From Planctomycetota bacterium (GTDB taxonomy: Bacteria > Planctomycetota > Phycisphaerae > Phycisphaerales > Phycisphaeraceae), in NCBI GenBank assembly GCA_016350165.1, contig CP066225.1, forward strand, positions 868,001 through 932,000: 64,000 nucleotides of DNA, read 5' to 3'. The notes under the pieces were generated by a model that ran no database searches, was not told the DNA's origin, and saw nothing but the letters and a program-made list of their open reading frames with translations. Positions 45,954 to 54,366 of this stretch are shown here, one piece after another. How positions within the stretch are numbered: the stretch's first letter is position 1; each line of letters opens with the position of its first letter. Both the position numbers and the translations under genes were made by a program.

Positions 45954-46784
45954 ATGACAGATTCTAACCCCAATCCACGCTTCGCCATTCACACAATGAC
46001 CAACAAACCATGGTCATTGCGTGAATGCGTTGAGGCGTATGCCGCAAAGGGTATCGACGGCATCAGCGTTTGGCGCAACGTCATCGAAAATATCTCGCTT
46101 GATGACGCAAAAGCCATCCTCACCGACAACAACATGTCTGTACCAGCTCTCGTTCGTGGCGGTTTTTTCCCTGCAATCGAAGCTGACGCAAGACAAAAAG
46201 CCATCGACGAAAACCGTGCAATCATCGACGAAGCAGCAGCCATCAACGCTGAAATGGTCGTCTATGTAGTCGGTGCAGCCCCAGGCCAGTCACTCGAAGA
46301 ATCACGCAAACAAACTCAAGACGCATTCGCAGCACTCCTCCCACACGCCGAAGCTCGCAACGTTAAACTTGCCATCGAGCCTCTGCACCCAATGTATGCA
46401 GCCGATCGTTCATGTATCAACCGCATGGCCGAAGCTCGCATCATCTGCGAACAACTCAAGCACCCACTCATCGGCATCGCCGCAGATGTCTTCCACATCT
46501 GGTGGGACCCCGACGTTGATGCAGAAATCAAACTCGCTGCAGAACAGAACACCCTCTTCGGCTTCCACATCTGTGACTGGAAAGTCCAGATGAACGATAT
46601 GCTCAACGACCGAGGCTTAATGGGTGATGGATGCATCGACCTCAAACACTTTAAAAACCTCATCGATTCAGTCGGTTTCACCGGCTACCATGAAGTTGAA
46701 GTGTTCTCCACTGACTACTGGAACATGAATCAGGATGAGTATCTTGATACAATCATCCAACGCTGCAACCAGTACGCAGAATAA
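45954..46784 (+). CDS. Sugar phosphate isomerase/epimerase (IolE-like TIM barrel)
   Basis: 276 residues of the xylose-isomerase-like AP_endonuc_2 fold. Metal and substrate ligands are visible in KLAIEPLHPMYAADRSCIN (Glu, His), DVFHIWWDPD (Asp, His), FHICDW (His) and HEVEVFS (Glu). It probably isomerises or dehydrates a keto-sugar or inosose product made by the flanking oxidoreductases. The exact substrate is unknown. It lies between two Gfo/Idh/MocA genes in one rightward unit. Confidence 0.86.
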   Translation: MTDSNPNPRFAIHTMTNKPWSLRECVEAYAAKGIDGISVWRNVIENISLDDAKAILTDNNMSVPALVRGGFFPAIEADARQKAIDENRAIIDEAAAINAEMVVYVVGAAPGQSLEESRKQTQDAFAALLPHAEARNVKLAIEPLHPMYAADRSCINRMAEARIICEQLKHPLIGIAADVFHIWWDPDVDAEIKLAAEQNTLFGFHICDWKVQMNDMLNDRGLMGDGCIDLKHFKNLIDSVGFTGYHEVEVFSTDYWNMNQDEYLDTIIQRCNQYAE

Positions 46785-46937
46785 ACACTACAACAAGCAA
46801 ACTAAAATTTGCGTGGTAATCTCACCACTCACTGCCTCAATCATAAACAGTAGGCTATTGCTACTAAAACTTCATTGATAGCAATCAACTACTTAAAGAG
46901 ATAGCACAACGCAAAGCGAATAAAAAGCTGACCCAAC

Positions 46938-48119
46938 ATGAGTCGTAATAAAATCAACATCGGTGTCGTAGGTATCGGCGGATACGCAGAATCAATCACA
47001 AACTTGGTTCTCGAATCAAACGATAAACTCGACACCGATTTCGCATTAATCGCCGTCTGCGACCCTGCACTCGATCAATTCACCGATCGAGTCAAACAAC
47101 TCAAGCAGCAAGGCATTCAGGTTTCTGATAACTACGATGACCTTCTAAATAATCCAGACATCCAAGCCATCTGGCTTCCAGTCCCTCACCACCTACATGC
47201 TTCCTTCTCTATCCGTGCGTTAGAAGCAGGTAAAGCTGTCATGTGCGAAAAACCTGCCGCTGGCAACCTCGCAGAAGTCGACAGCATGATCGATGCCGAA
47301 ACCAAAACCAAACTCCCACTCCTCATCGGCTTCCAGGAAATCTACGACCCAAACACACTACTCCTCAAGAAGCGACTCCTCAACAACGACTTCGGCAAAA
47401 TTCAAACCGTCTCTTGCCGCGCATCGTGGCCCAAGAAACTCTCCTACTACAACCGCAACCAATGGGCTGGCAAAGCAGTCTTCAATGATCACATCATTAA
47501 CGACAGCCCCGTCACTAACGCGATGGGCCACTTCGCCAACCTCTGCCTCTTCTTTGCAGGCCCCTCCCCCAAGCAAAACGCAACACCACTCTCCGTACAA
47601 GGCCAAACCCTCCGTGCACATAACATCGAAAACTTCGACACCGCATCCATCACTGCAACCACAGACACCAACATCCCCATCACACTCCTCCTCACCCATG
47701 CAGGCGACCAGCTCCTCAATCCAGTCATCATGATTCATTGTGACAACGCAATCATCACGCGCACCCTCGAACAAATCACAATCGAATATAAAGACAGCAC
47801 TCCAACCGAAACAATCAACCTCATCCTCCGCGATCGAATCCCAATGCTCCAAGGATTCGCCGACGCAATCCAGAACCACCCTGCCCGTGACAACCAAATC
47901 TGGGCTACCCTCAACATCGCTCGCAAGCATGTTCAGCTCATTGAACTTGTCAGTCAGCTACCCATCACTTCAGTCCCCAATACCCTCATCGCTCACACCA
48001 ACAAAGACACCGACCGCGGCACAATCATTCCCAACCTCATGAATATTTTCGAGCAGGCGCAACTATCCCAACAGCGACCAGAATCACTCCTCGAAACCAT
48101 CGAATCCGCCCACAACTAA
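46938..48119 (+). CDS. Gfo/Idh/MocA family oxidoreductase
   Basis: 393 residues. N-terminal Rossmann fold NIGVVGIGGYAESITNLVLE, motif MCEKPAAGNLAEVD with Lys-Pro, and a catalytic-region stretch VTNAMGHFANLCLFFAG with His. It differs strongly from the oxidoreductase at 44.7 kb, so the two probably act on different intermediates. It lies 153 bases after the isomerase gene and is followed by a terminator-like hairpin. Confidence 0.85.
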   Translation: MSRNKINIGVVGIGGYAESITNLVLESNDKLDTDFALIAVCDPALDQFTDRVKQLKQQGIQVSDNYDDLLNNPDIQAIWLPVPHHLHASFSIRALEAGKAVMCEKPAAGNLAEVDSMIDAETKTKLPLLIGFQEIYDPNTLLLKKRLLNNDFGKIQTVSCRASWPKKLSYYNRNQWAGKAVFNDHIINDSPVTNAMGHFANLCLFFAGPSPKQNATPLSVQGQTLRAHNIENFDTASITATTDTNIPITLLLTHAGDQLLNPVIMIHCDNAIITRTLEQITIEYKDSTPTETINLILRDRIPMLQGFADAIQNHPARDNQIWATLNIARKHVQLIELVSQLPITSVPNTLIAHTNKDTDRGTIIPNLMNIFEQAQLSQQRPESLLETIESAHN

Positions 48120-48149
48120 CCTCAAAACCCAATTCACGCATACACCAAG

Positions 48150-48180
48150 CGCTGCAACAAAAATTTGCGGCGTTTTCTCT
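48150..48180 (+). terminator. Terminator after the oxidoreductase gene
   Basis: CGCTGCAA (48150-48157) pairs with TTGCGGCG (48165-48172, one G-U pair) and is followed by TTTTCTCTT. It closes the 44.7-48.1 kb sugar operon. Confidence 0.65.
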
Positions 48181-48264
48181 TACACAAATCACATCCAAAA
48201 ATATAATCTCTTCTATGAAAAACACTTAAAACATCACACAGCCATTCAAATCACCGCAAACTAT

Positions 48265-48276
48265 GTAATCGTTTAC
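48265..48276. promoter_or_regulatory. LacI-type operator-like site
   Basis: GTAATCGTTTAC fits the GTAAWCGWTTAC pattern of LacI/GalR-family operators (5 of 6 dyad pairs) and is preceded by AT as in the other three copies. No LacI gene lies in the window. Confidence 0.45.
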
Positions 48277-48404
48277 TCCACTTTACAAGCGTATAAGGCG
48301 TATCAATTTTGTATGAAAGCGCCGTGTAAATAAAATTTTTACCACTTTAATTTCTTTATTTATAAATATTTACAATCTTACAAATTACAAAAGTCATATT
48401 CGTA

Positions 48405-48445
48405 TTGACACTAAAGAGATATGTGATAAATTTGTAATCGTTTGC
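48405..48445 (+). promoter_or_regulatory. Promoter with overlapping operator-like site
   Basis: A sigma70-like -35 TTGACA (48405-48410) and a -10-like TAAATT (48427-48432) are spaced 16 bases apart. GTAATCGTTTGC (48434-48445) starts right after, where repressor binding would block initiation. It fits control of the PEP-CTERM gene at 48612. Confidence 0.4.
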
Positions 48446-48611
48446 TTTACGTATTTTTTACTTCCAAACACATCAACGCAGTATTGCCACATCAATCAAA
48501 TCGTGCCATTCCAACACGATCACACCCTAAAGCATCTATCAATATCCAGCAGTTTAAGCTGCAACTTATATAGACGAATCAGCACCACTGCTATCATCGA
48601 AGGAGACAGGA

Positions 48612-49382
48612 ATGAAACGCATATTAACCGGAGCAGCAGCATTCGCACTGACGCTGCCCCTTCTAACCCAAGCCAACGCAGCCACCGTCACAGGCGAACT
48701 CATCGCCAACAGCGATTTCGCTGGCGCCGACAACACTGAACGCTATGAAGGATGGACCACAAACGGTATCTGGCGACCAGGCGGCAACAAAGAACAACTC
48801 ACAACCGACCTTAAAACCGATGGTAACGCTGGCTATTTCAACGCCAACACCATTGCCATCACACTCACCGACGACATCGCAATCACCTCGACCCCAGACT
48901 ACGACCCAACAACCGCAATGCTCACCGACATCACTATCAATAACCCATCAGTAAAATCGTCTGGCATACTCAAAGCTGGCGCAAACCTTAGTGCCGAAAT
49001 TTACGTCGAAATCGATATCAACACCGTTGGCGGCGACCAATATCGCGTCTCATCTACACACATCCCAATCAGCCAAGGCAACTTCCCAGCCAACGGCACT
49101 CTCACCCTCAACGACACAACCACATGGGCAACCTACAGCACCTTCGACGGCGACCCATTCACCGGCACATCTGGCATCGCCCTCTCAAACATCGACGAAA
49201 TTAAATACAAGTGGGTCATGCGTGTCATCGCACCAAACACCGACGGCACTGGCACAGTCTTCGTAAGTCTTGATGACGCTTCCGCGACATACACCGTCGA
49301 CATCCCCGCAATCCCAGAACCAGCCTCACTCGCACTCATCTCTCTCGGCGGCCTCCTCACTCTCTCACGCAGAAGAAGCTAA
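48612..49382 (+). CDS. PEP-CTERM protein, paralogue of the following lipoprotein
   Basis: 256 residues. Signal peptide 1-23 (ending ANA), a beta-rich domain (~25-230), and the C-terminal IPEPASLALISLGGLLTLSR sorting signal with a basic end. The domain has DLKTDGNAGYF (from Asp66) and DDASATYTVDIP, and is clearly homologous to residues ~65-278 of the next gene. The domain itself is not recognised; it resembles carbohydrate-binding modules in strand pattern only. Strong RBS GAAGGAGACAGGA precedes ATG 48612. The sorting signal predicts exosortase-dependent surface delivery. Confidence 0.85.
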   Translation: MKRILTGAAAFALTLPLLTQANAATVTGELIANSDFAGADNTERYEGWTTNGIWRPGGNKEQLTTDLKTDGNAGYFNANTIAITLTDDIAITSTPDYDPTTAMLTDITINNPSVKSSGILKAGANLSAEIYVEIDINTVGGDQYRVSSTHIPISQGNFPANGTLTLNDTTTWATYSTFDGDPFTGTSGIALSNIDEIKYKWVMRVIAPNTDGTGTVFVSLDDASATYTVDIPAIPEPASLALISLGGLLTLSRRRS

Positions 49383-49402
49383 CAACAAATAATTTCCTCC
49401 TG

Positions 49403-49442
49403 GACTGGGCTTGTCTAACAGCAAGTCCAGTCATTCAATTTT
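49403..49442 (+). terminator. Hairpin between the PEP-CTERM and lipoprotein genes
   Basis: GACTGGGCTTG (49403-49413) pairs with CAAGTCCAGTC (49422-49432, one G-U pair), then ATTCAATTTTC. It may terminate partially, or stabilise the upstream message, and would set a higher level of the first protein. Confidence 0.65.
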
Positions 49443-49500
49443 CACTTAAACTCAACTACTCATTCCTGATCACTCTCACATTTCAATCAAAGGACTGATC

Positions 49501-50346
49501 ATGAAAACAGCATTTGTAATCACCATTCTTTCACTCACCTTATCACTCACAGCTTGTTCTGACTCCAAACCCTCAGCATCAACTTCCACCCCAACCCAAA
49601 CCTCCCAAGCCAATCAGACCACACCTCAAACCCCTATAAATACAGTCAAAAACACGCAAACTAAAATTCAGCCTCAAGTCACACCAATCACCATCAACGA
49701 CGAACTCGTCATCAATCGCAAGTTCACAGGCGAAGACGATGCACAACGCTATCACAACTGGAAACTCAACAAACCTTGGCGCACCAACGGTCTCCACAAC
49801 AACCTCGTCTTCGATCTCAAAACCGATGGCAAGACAGGCTACTTCGCAGCACAAACATTCATCAACAACATCACCTCATATCCCAAACTCACCTCATCCC
49901 CACACTTCAACCCAGACTCAACAGCTCTCACAAACATCAAACTCAACAGCATCACCTATGCACCAGCAGCCGCACTCAAACTAGGCTCACAATTTCAAGG
50001 CCGCTTCTTTATTCAAATCGAAATCGAAACAAATACAGGTCAAAAATACAGAGGCCAAACCAACCCCATCAACCTAGGCCAAAACCATCCCGACTTTCCC
50101 GACAATAAACTTCCCTACGAAGGCGAACTCAAAGTCGACCCAACCCTTCAATGGGCAACATATAAACCATACGCGAACAATCCATTTACCAACGGCGCAA
50201 GCATACCTCTCTCCAATATCAAAACTATTGCATATAAGTGGATCGTAAATGTGCAAAAAGCAAACACCGACGGCGCAGGCACAGTATTTCTCACTTTCGA
50301 TAACGCCTCCGCCACTTACACCGTATCAGTTCAACCGAAACCTTAA
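49501..50346 (+). CDS. Lipoprotein, paralogue of the PEP-CTERM protein
   Basis: 281 residues. The signal peptide ends in the lipobox LTAC (Cys19), followed by a Ser/Thr/Pro/Gln-rich linker (~20-60) and a domain of ~215 residues homologous to the preceding gene: DLKTDGKTGYF (from Asp105), IPLSNIKTIAYKW, GAGTVFLTFDNASATYTV. It has no C-terminal sorting signal. The same domain is thus anchored by lipid here and by PEP-CTERM next door. ATG 49501 has AAAGGA upstream. The function is unknown. Confidence 0.82.
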   Translation: MKTAFVITILSLTLSLTACSDSKPSASTSTPTQTSQANQTTPQTPINTVKNTQTKIQPQVTPITINDELVINRKFTGEDDAQRYHNWKLNKPWRTNGLHNNLVFDLKTDGKTGYFAAQTFINNITSYPKLTSSPHFNPDSTALTNIKLNSITYAPAAALKLGSQFQGRFFIQIEIETNTGQKYRGQTNPINLGQNHPDFPDNKLPYEGELKVDPTLQWATYKPYANNPFTNGASIPLSNIKTIAYKWIVNVQKANTDGAGTVFLTFDNASATYTVSVQPKP

Positions 50347-50423
50347 TCGAAACATCTAATCTTCATTTATGACATCCATTTTCTCCGACTCGTCTCGACA
50401 ATCATTCTCAAAGAGAGCACAAC

Positions 50424-51311
50424 ATGTCTAACAAAACCAGACTATTCAAAGCATTCACATTAATTGAACTACTCGTCGTCATCAGTATCATTGCCCTACT
50501 CATCGGCATCCTTCTCCCCGCACTCGGTGCAGCAAGAAGTACCGCACGCGATATGAGTTGCATGTCCAACCAACGTCAACTCGCACTTGCCTTATACAAC
50601 TACGCAACCGATAACGACAACGACCTCCCACTAGGCTCCGGACGCGACACATCTCGCCCCAAAACCTCGCCCGGCCACTTCCACTACTGGACGCTCACAC
50701 TCAGCGACGTCATGGTCAAAGCAGGCACAACCTCAACTTCCAAACGTCATCAAATCGCACAATGCCCTAGCGCACTCTACGACGACGAACGTGGCGGCGA
50801 CAACCCTTACCAACACTACTCTGCAAACCCACTCGTCCTCCTCGACGTCGGCAAATTCAACTCATTCGATGCATCCTCAGGCCGCTCATCCATCTCCAAC
50901 CGCCAAGGCCACGCTTCATACAACCTCGACATGTCCAAACGCCCCTCTGAAACCATCGCTTTCTTCGACGGCCAACAAAACAGCTCACCATCCTCACTCG
51001 CTCACCCTGCCCCACTCGTCGCTCGTGGCATCGACAACGGCACTCTCAACAACAACCCAAACGTACCAACCAACACCCCCTGGTGGTTCAACAGTTCAGA
51101 CATCGATAACAACGACCCAATCGATCCCGGACCAAACGCTGACCTCGGACCAATCCCCTTCGGCACAGAAAACTTCCGATTCCGTCATGCTGGCTATAGC
51201 GGCGACCCTGGCAGTGGCAACACCAACGCAGCATTCCTTGACGGCCACGTCGAATCCAGAGGACAAAAAGACATCCTCAAACGCAACGTCCGCGCCGATG
51301 GCCCTCAATAA
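50424..51311 (+). CDS. Prepilin-like protein of the planctomycete type (DUF1559-related)
   Basis: 295 residues. The class III prepilin signal is [20 protein letters not shown], with Ala rather than Gly at -1 and Glu at +5, followed by [20 protein letters not shown], the usual family start. The C-terminal part has FRHAGYS...[10 protein letters not shown], the processing-associated H..FxDGH motif. Planctomycetes carry many such proteins, probably surface or type II secretion pseudopilins. It follows the two paralogous surface proteins by 77 bases and may be part of the same unit. Confidence 0.88.
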   Translation: MSNKTRLFKAFTLIELLVVISIIALLIGILLPALGAARSTARDMSCMSNQRQLALALYNYATDNDNDLPLGSGRDTSRPKTSPGHFHYWTLTLSDVMVKAGTTSTSKRHQIAQCPSALYDDERGGDNPYQHYSANPLVLLDVGKFNSFDASSGRSSISNRQGHASYNLDMSKRPSETIAFFDGQQNSSPSSLAHPAPLVARGIDNGTLNNNPNVPTNTPWWFNSSDIDNNDPIDPGPNADLGPIPFGTENFRFRHAGYSGDPGSGNTNAAFLDGHVESRGQKDILKRNVRADGPQ

Positions 51312-51350
51312 TCAAAACTAATATTCAAGCTCAGCATTCAACAGATGTAC

Positions 51351-51782
51351 TTAAAGCTTTACCAATAACTGGTAAAGCTTTTCTTTTTCTTCATCATTCA
51401 AATTCAAAGGCAAATCCACAATAAATTTATCCGCCTCATCATGATACTCACGCCCCTTGTCCGTCACCGTGATATGCACCACCCGCTGATCCTCCGTGCT
51501 CCGTTCCTTCACAATAAGCTCATTCTCCATCAGCTTATTCAACGACCGCGAAACGTTCGGACTATCCACCACCATCGCACCCTTAATCTGATTCACCGTC
51601 AATCGCCCCTCAGGACTGTGTGACAGCACATGCAAAATCTGCACCTGTGTCAATGACAGATTCAGATGCTTTATACTCCGCTCCATCTCCGTCACCATCT
51701 CTTGCGCAATGCACGCAATCAGCGCAACGACCTTCTGTCCTGTATCCAAATCTGAATTGATGATTAAACCTTTATTCGCCAT
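51351..51782 (-). CDS. MarR-family transcriptional regulator
   Basis: 143 residues, winged helix: LTVNQIKGAMVVDSPNVSRS is the recognition-helix region and RSTEDQRVVHITVTDKGREY the wing. N- and C-terminal helices dimerise. It lies immediately downstream of two leftward flavodoxin-ferredoxin genes and may regulate them in response to an oxidant or phenolic ligand. Its 3' end overlaps a terminator stem (the last codons read ...YQLLVKL). ATG 51782; no strong RBS. Confidence 0.88.
   Translation of the reverse strand: MANKGLIINSDLDTGQKVVALIACIAQEMVTEMERSIKHLNLSLTQVQILHVLSHSPEGRLTVNQIKGAMVVDSPNVSRSLNKLMENELIVKERSTEDQRVVHITVTDKGREYHDEADKFIVDLPLNLNDEEKEKLYQLLVKL
51353..51392. terminator. Bidirectional terminator inside the MarR 3' end
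   Basis: AAAGCTTTACCA (51353-51364) pairs perfectly with TGGTAAAGCTTT (51370-51381), then TCTTTTTC. It ends the rightward prepilin gene and also encodes the last residues of the convergent MarR gene. Confidence 0.85.
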
Positions 51783-51914
51783 GTATATAGAAAAATACCA
51801 ATGCTAATTTCAACTGTCAAAGACATTACGCCATAACCCTTTGAAATTGCCTTACATACACACCATCACACCCCACCCATATGCGACACCCCACCCCTTC
51901 ACAATCCTCATCAT

Positions 51915-52793
51915 CTACGCCAAAAACGTCACAGGCTCTCTTCTCGCCTGGCAATGCGTCTCACAACTCACCATCGCCTTCTTCATAAACCAGTTCGTAA
52001 ACGCAATCGCATCCACCGGACACCCATTCAAACAACCAAAGCAACCAATACACTTCTTCAAATCATGCTCACGCGTTTCAAAATCAATCGCACCCACCGG
52101 ACACTGTTTCGCACACTTATTACACGCAATACATTCATCCGACACCGACATCGCATTAAAAGGCGAAGGCAACTTCAACGACTTCCCTGGCATCGCCAAA
52201 ATCAAATTCGCCTTCAAAGGTACAAACACACCCTGTCCCTTCGGACGATCCGTCTTCAACTTCGTCTTAAACGCATAATCCTTTCGCACACAGACTTTCT
52301 CATAGATCGCCCTCCCAAACTTATGCTGCACATCTAAATCTTTCTCATCAGGCCTCCCCACCGCAATCCCCCGCTCACTAGGCACTGCATTCTGCCCAAT
52401 AAACGCGCCCGCACCCACCATCACAAACCCTTTCTTCTCAACCTCACGCCGCATCGTCTTCAGCCCGCGTCCATAATACGAGTTACCAAACATCACCACC
52501 CCAACCAAAGGCGTACCTTCCCCTTCCATACATGCAAAAATTTCCTCAGGCACACCAAACAACTTCGTTGCCGTAAACATCCCCAAAATCACAATCTCAT
52601 CCTTAACAAAACGTAACTTCTTCTGACGATTCTCCGCCTTCTTCATGTCATGCTCAATCACCTCAATCTCATCCCACTTCTCCAAATGCATCTCACGAAT
52701 CTTTCTCGCTTCCTTCATCCCTTTCGCAATATGACGTACTGTCTTCTTCGTCGTGCCACTACCACTAAAATAAACCAGATGTACTTTCTGCAT
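51915..52793 (-). CDS. EFR1-type flavodoxin-ferredoxin protein
   Basis: 292 residues. The N-terminal ~170 residues are a flavodoxin-like domain (HLVYFSGSGTTKKTVRHIAK binding FMN phosphate, GVVMFGNSYYGRGLKTM). The C-terminal half has two 4Fe-4S motifs: CIACNKCAKQCPVGAI and CIGCFGCLNGCPVDAI. It should shuttle electrons from flavin to clusters in the cytoplasm; no partner enzyme is adjacent. It is a tandem paralogue of the next gene, 24 bases apart. Start ATG 52793 with GAGG about 10 bases upstream. Confidence 0.85.
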   Translation of the reverse strand: MQKVHLVYFSGSGTTKKTVRHIAKGMKEARKIREMHLEKWDEIEVIEHDMKKAENRQKKLRFVKDEIVILGMFTATKLFGVPEEIFACMEGEGTPLVGVVMFGNSYYGRGLKTMRREVEKKGFVMVGAGAFIGQNAVPSERGIAVGRPDEKDLDVQHKFGRAIYEKVCVRKDYAFKTKLKTDRPKGQGVFVPLKANLILAMPGKSLKLPSPFNAMSVSDECIACNKCAKQCPVGAIDFETREHDLKKCIGCFGCLNGCPVDAIAFTNWFMKKAMVSCETHCQARREPVTFLA

Positions 52794-52817
52794 GAGAATA
52801 ATCCTCTAAATATAGGC

Positions 52818-53729
52818 TCAACGTAAAAACAGTACTGGCTCCCGCCTTTTCACATTGCGTGGCTCAACCAAATGTTCCATACACTTCTTCAGCGCCTTCG
52901 ATTCATGTTTAATCGCGCCAACCGGACAGCCCTTCACGCAACCCGAACACCCTATGCATTGATTAGTGTCATGAAACCGCCTCGTAATATCGATCGCGCC
53001 AACAGGACAATGCTTCTCGCACTTCCTGCACTCAATACAATCATCCGTAAACAACAATCGCTTCCACGACTCAGGCAACTTCACCGACTTATTTGGTACT
53101 AACGTGATGATCGTCGCTTTAGCAACTGAAAAAGCGCCCTCACCGCGAGGCCAATCAAAACGAATCCGACTCCCAAACCGGCTGTCTGCATGGATCACTA
53201 CCTTCTGATAAATTGATCGTCCAAAACGAAGCTGCACCGCTCGATCCTTCGCGTCAGGCCGCCCCGTCGCAATCCGACCATCAATCGGATGCTCACCAAT
53301 AAACGCGCCGCACGCCACCCACTTAAACCCCCGCTTCTCAACCTCACGCTTCATCTGCTTCAACGACGAACCGTAATACCCATTCCCAAACATCACCACC
53401 CCAACCAAAGGCGTGCCCTCCCCTTCCAAACAATCCATCACCTCACCCACCAACCCAAACAACTTCGTCGCCGTCATCATCCCCAACACCACAACATCAT
53501 CCCTCCCAAACCGCAACCTCTTCCCCCGATTCTCCGCCTTCAACATGTCATACTCCACCACCTCAAAATCATCACGCACACCCTCTCCCCCACCCTCCTC
53601 CTCAACATCATCCGCAATACGCTCCTGAAAATATTCACGATGCTTCTGAACCATCCCCTTACCAATCTGCCTCACCGACTTCTTGGTCGTCCCGCCCGGA
53701 CTGAAATAGATCAGATTCAACCTTCGCAT
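52818..53729 (-). CDS. EFR1-type flavodoxin-ferredoxin protein (paralogue)
   Basis: About 303 residues. It has the same order as its neighbour: flavodoxin part (LNLIYFSPGGTTKKSVRQIG, GVVMFGNGYYGSSLKQM) then clusters CIECRKCEKHCPVGAI and CIGCSGCVKGCPVGAI. The acidic insert around residues 50-65 is its own. The two copies are diverged, so they are not a recent duplication. ATG 53729 has AGGA 8 bases upstream and directly precedes the flavodoxin start; the frame continues to 53801 without support. Confidence 0.85.
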   Translation of the reverse strand: MRRLNLIYFSPGGTTKKSVRQIGKGMVQKHREYFQERIADDVEEEGGGEGVRDDFEVVEYDMLKAENRGKRLRFGRDDVVVLGMMTATKLFGLVGEVMDCLEGEGTPLVGVVMFGNGYYGSSLKQMKREVEKRGFKWVACGAFIGEHPIDGRIATGRPDAKDRAVQLRFGRSIYQKVVIHADSRFGSRIRFDWPRGEGAFSVAKATIITLVPNKSVKLPESWKRLLFTDDCIECRKCEKHCPVGAIDITRRFHDTNQCIGCSGCVKGCPVGAIKHESKALKKCMEHLVEPRNVKRREPVLFLR

Positions 53730-54366
53730 CACAGCGTCCTTTAAACTACGTGGATTTATATTCCATATATTTATATTCCGCGGATTATATTTGTCAAACA
53801 AATTCTCTCCCTAAAAAGCTGTTATTTTCATCTGAATCTCTCAACCCCAATCCCAGCAACAACTTACCTTCCCCATTTTGTGCGCGCGTTCTGAATCCAC
53901 CAGCGCGCACGAAATGAAACCACCTCTCCATTTCAGCCCACTTTTAGCTAAAACCGCGCCGTTTCTGGTCAATTCCAACCCAAAACAGTCCAAAACCACC
54001 CAAACCCCCAAAACACTTAAAATTCGCATCAAAACCCACCACAACACTAACCCACTACCCCGTCATCGCTTACATTTAGCACCTAATCCCTCCCCTTCAC
54101 TTTTGTGCGCGCAAGCTTCAACAAGCCAAGCGCTTTCATGCGCACAAACGCGCGCCTACCGCACGCTTTTGTGCGAAAACCTCACACAAAATCACCCACT
54201 CATCTACATCCCAAACCAATTAAAAATTGTGCGTGCTTATCGCACGCACAATCATCATCAATCCAGGTTCCCACCTGCCCACAATTTACCTAGCCAATCT
54301 AAACCCCATGCCACCTCCCCTAACGCCATCTGGCACCCATTCTATCCTATTAATAGTAATAATTAA
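53730..54366. other. Intergenic region with second GTGCGC cluster
   Basis: No gene is supported in these 637 C/A-rich bases; rightward frames at 53878-54366 have no domain. It carries GTGCGCGC (53880-53887) inverted to GCGCGCAC (53903-53910), TTTTGTGCGCGCAAGC near 54111, ATGCGCACAAACGCGCGC near 54138, GCACGC...TTTTGTGCG near 54161 and a perfect hairpin at 54226-54252. Composition and motif resemble 6.70-6.98 kb. Confidence 0.55.
54221..54252 (-). terminator. Terminator downstream of the leftward sulfatase gene
   Basis: ATTGTGCGTGC (54226-54236) and GCACGCACAAT (54242-54252) are fully complementary around a 5-base loop. Read leftward the stem is followed by TTTTTAATT. It lies about 115 bases after the sulfatase stop and is built on the GTGCGC motif. 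Confidence 0.75.

Larger units (their letters stand above)
48120..48611. promoter_or_regulatory. Intergenic regulatory region before the PEP-CTERM gene
   Basis: These 492 AT-rich bases hold a terminator at the left end, then two operator-like sites (48265-48276, 48434-48445) and a likely promoter. TTGACA at 48405-48410 is followed 16 bases later by TAAATT, just before the second site. A long 5' leader (about 170 bases) separates this from ATG 48612. No ORF is supported. Confidence 0.5.

Noticed and set aside
53878-54366. Rightward open frame of 162 codons
   Set aside because: It lies in a C/A-rich non-coding segment where stop codons are rare; no domain and no start signal.
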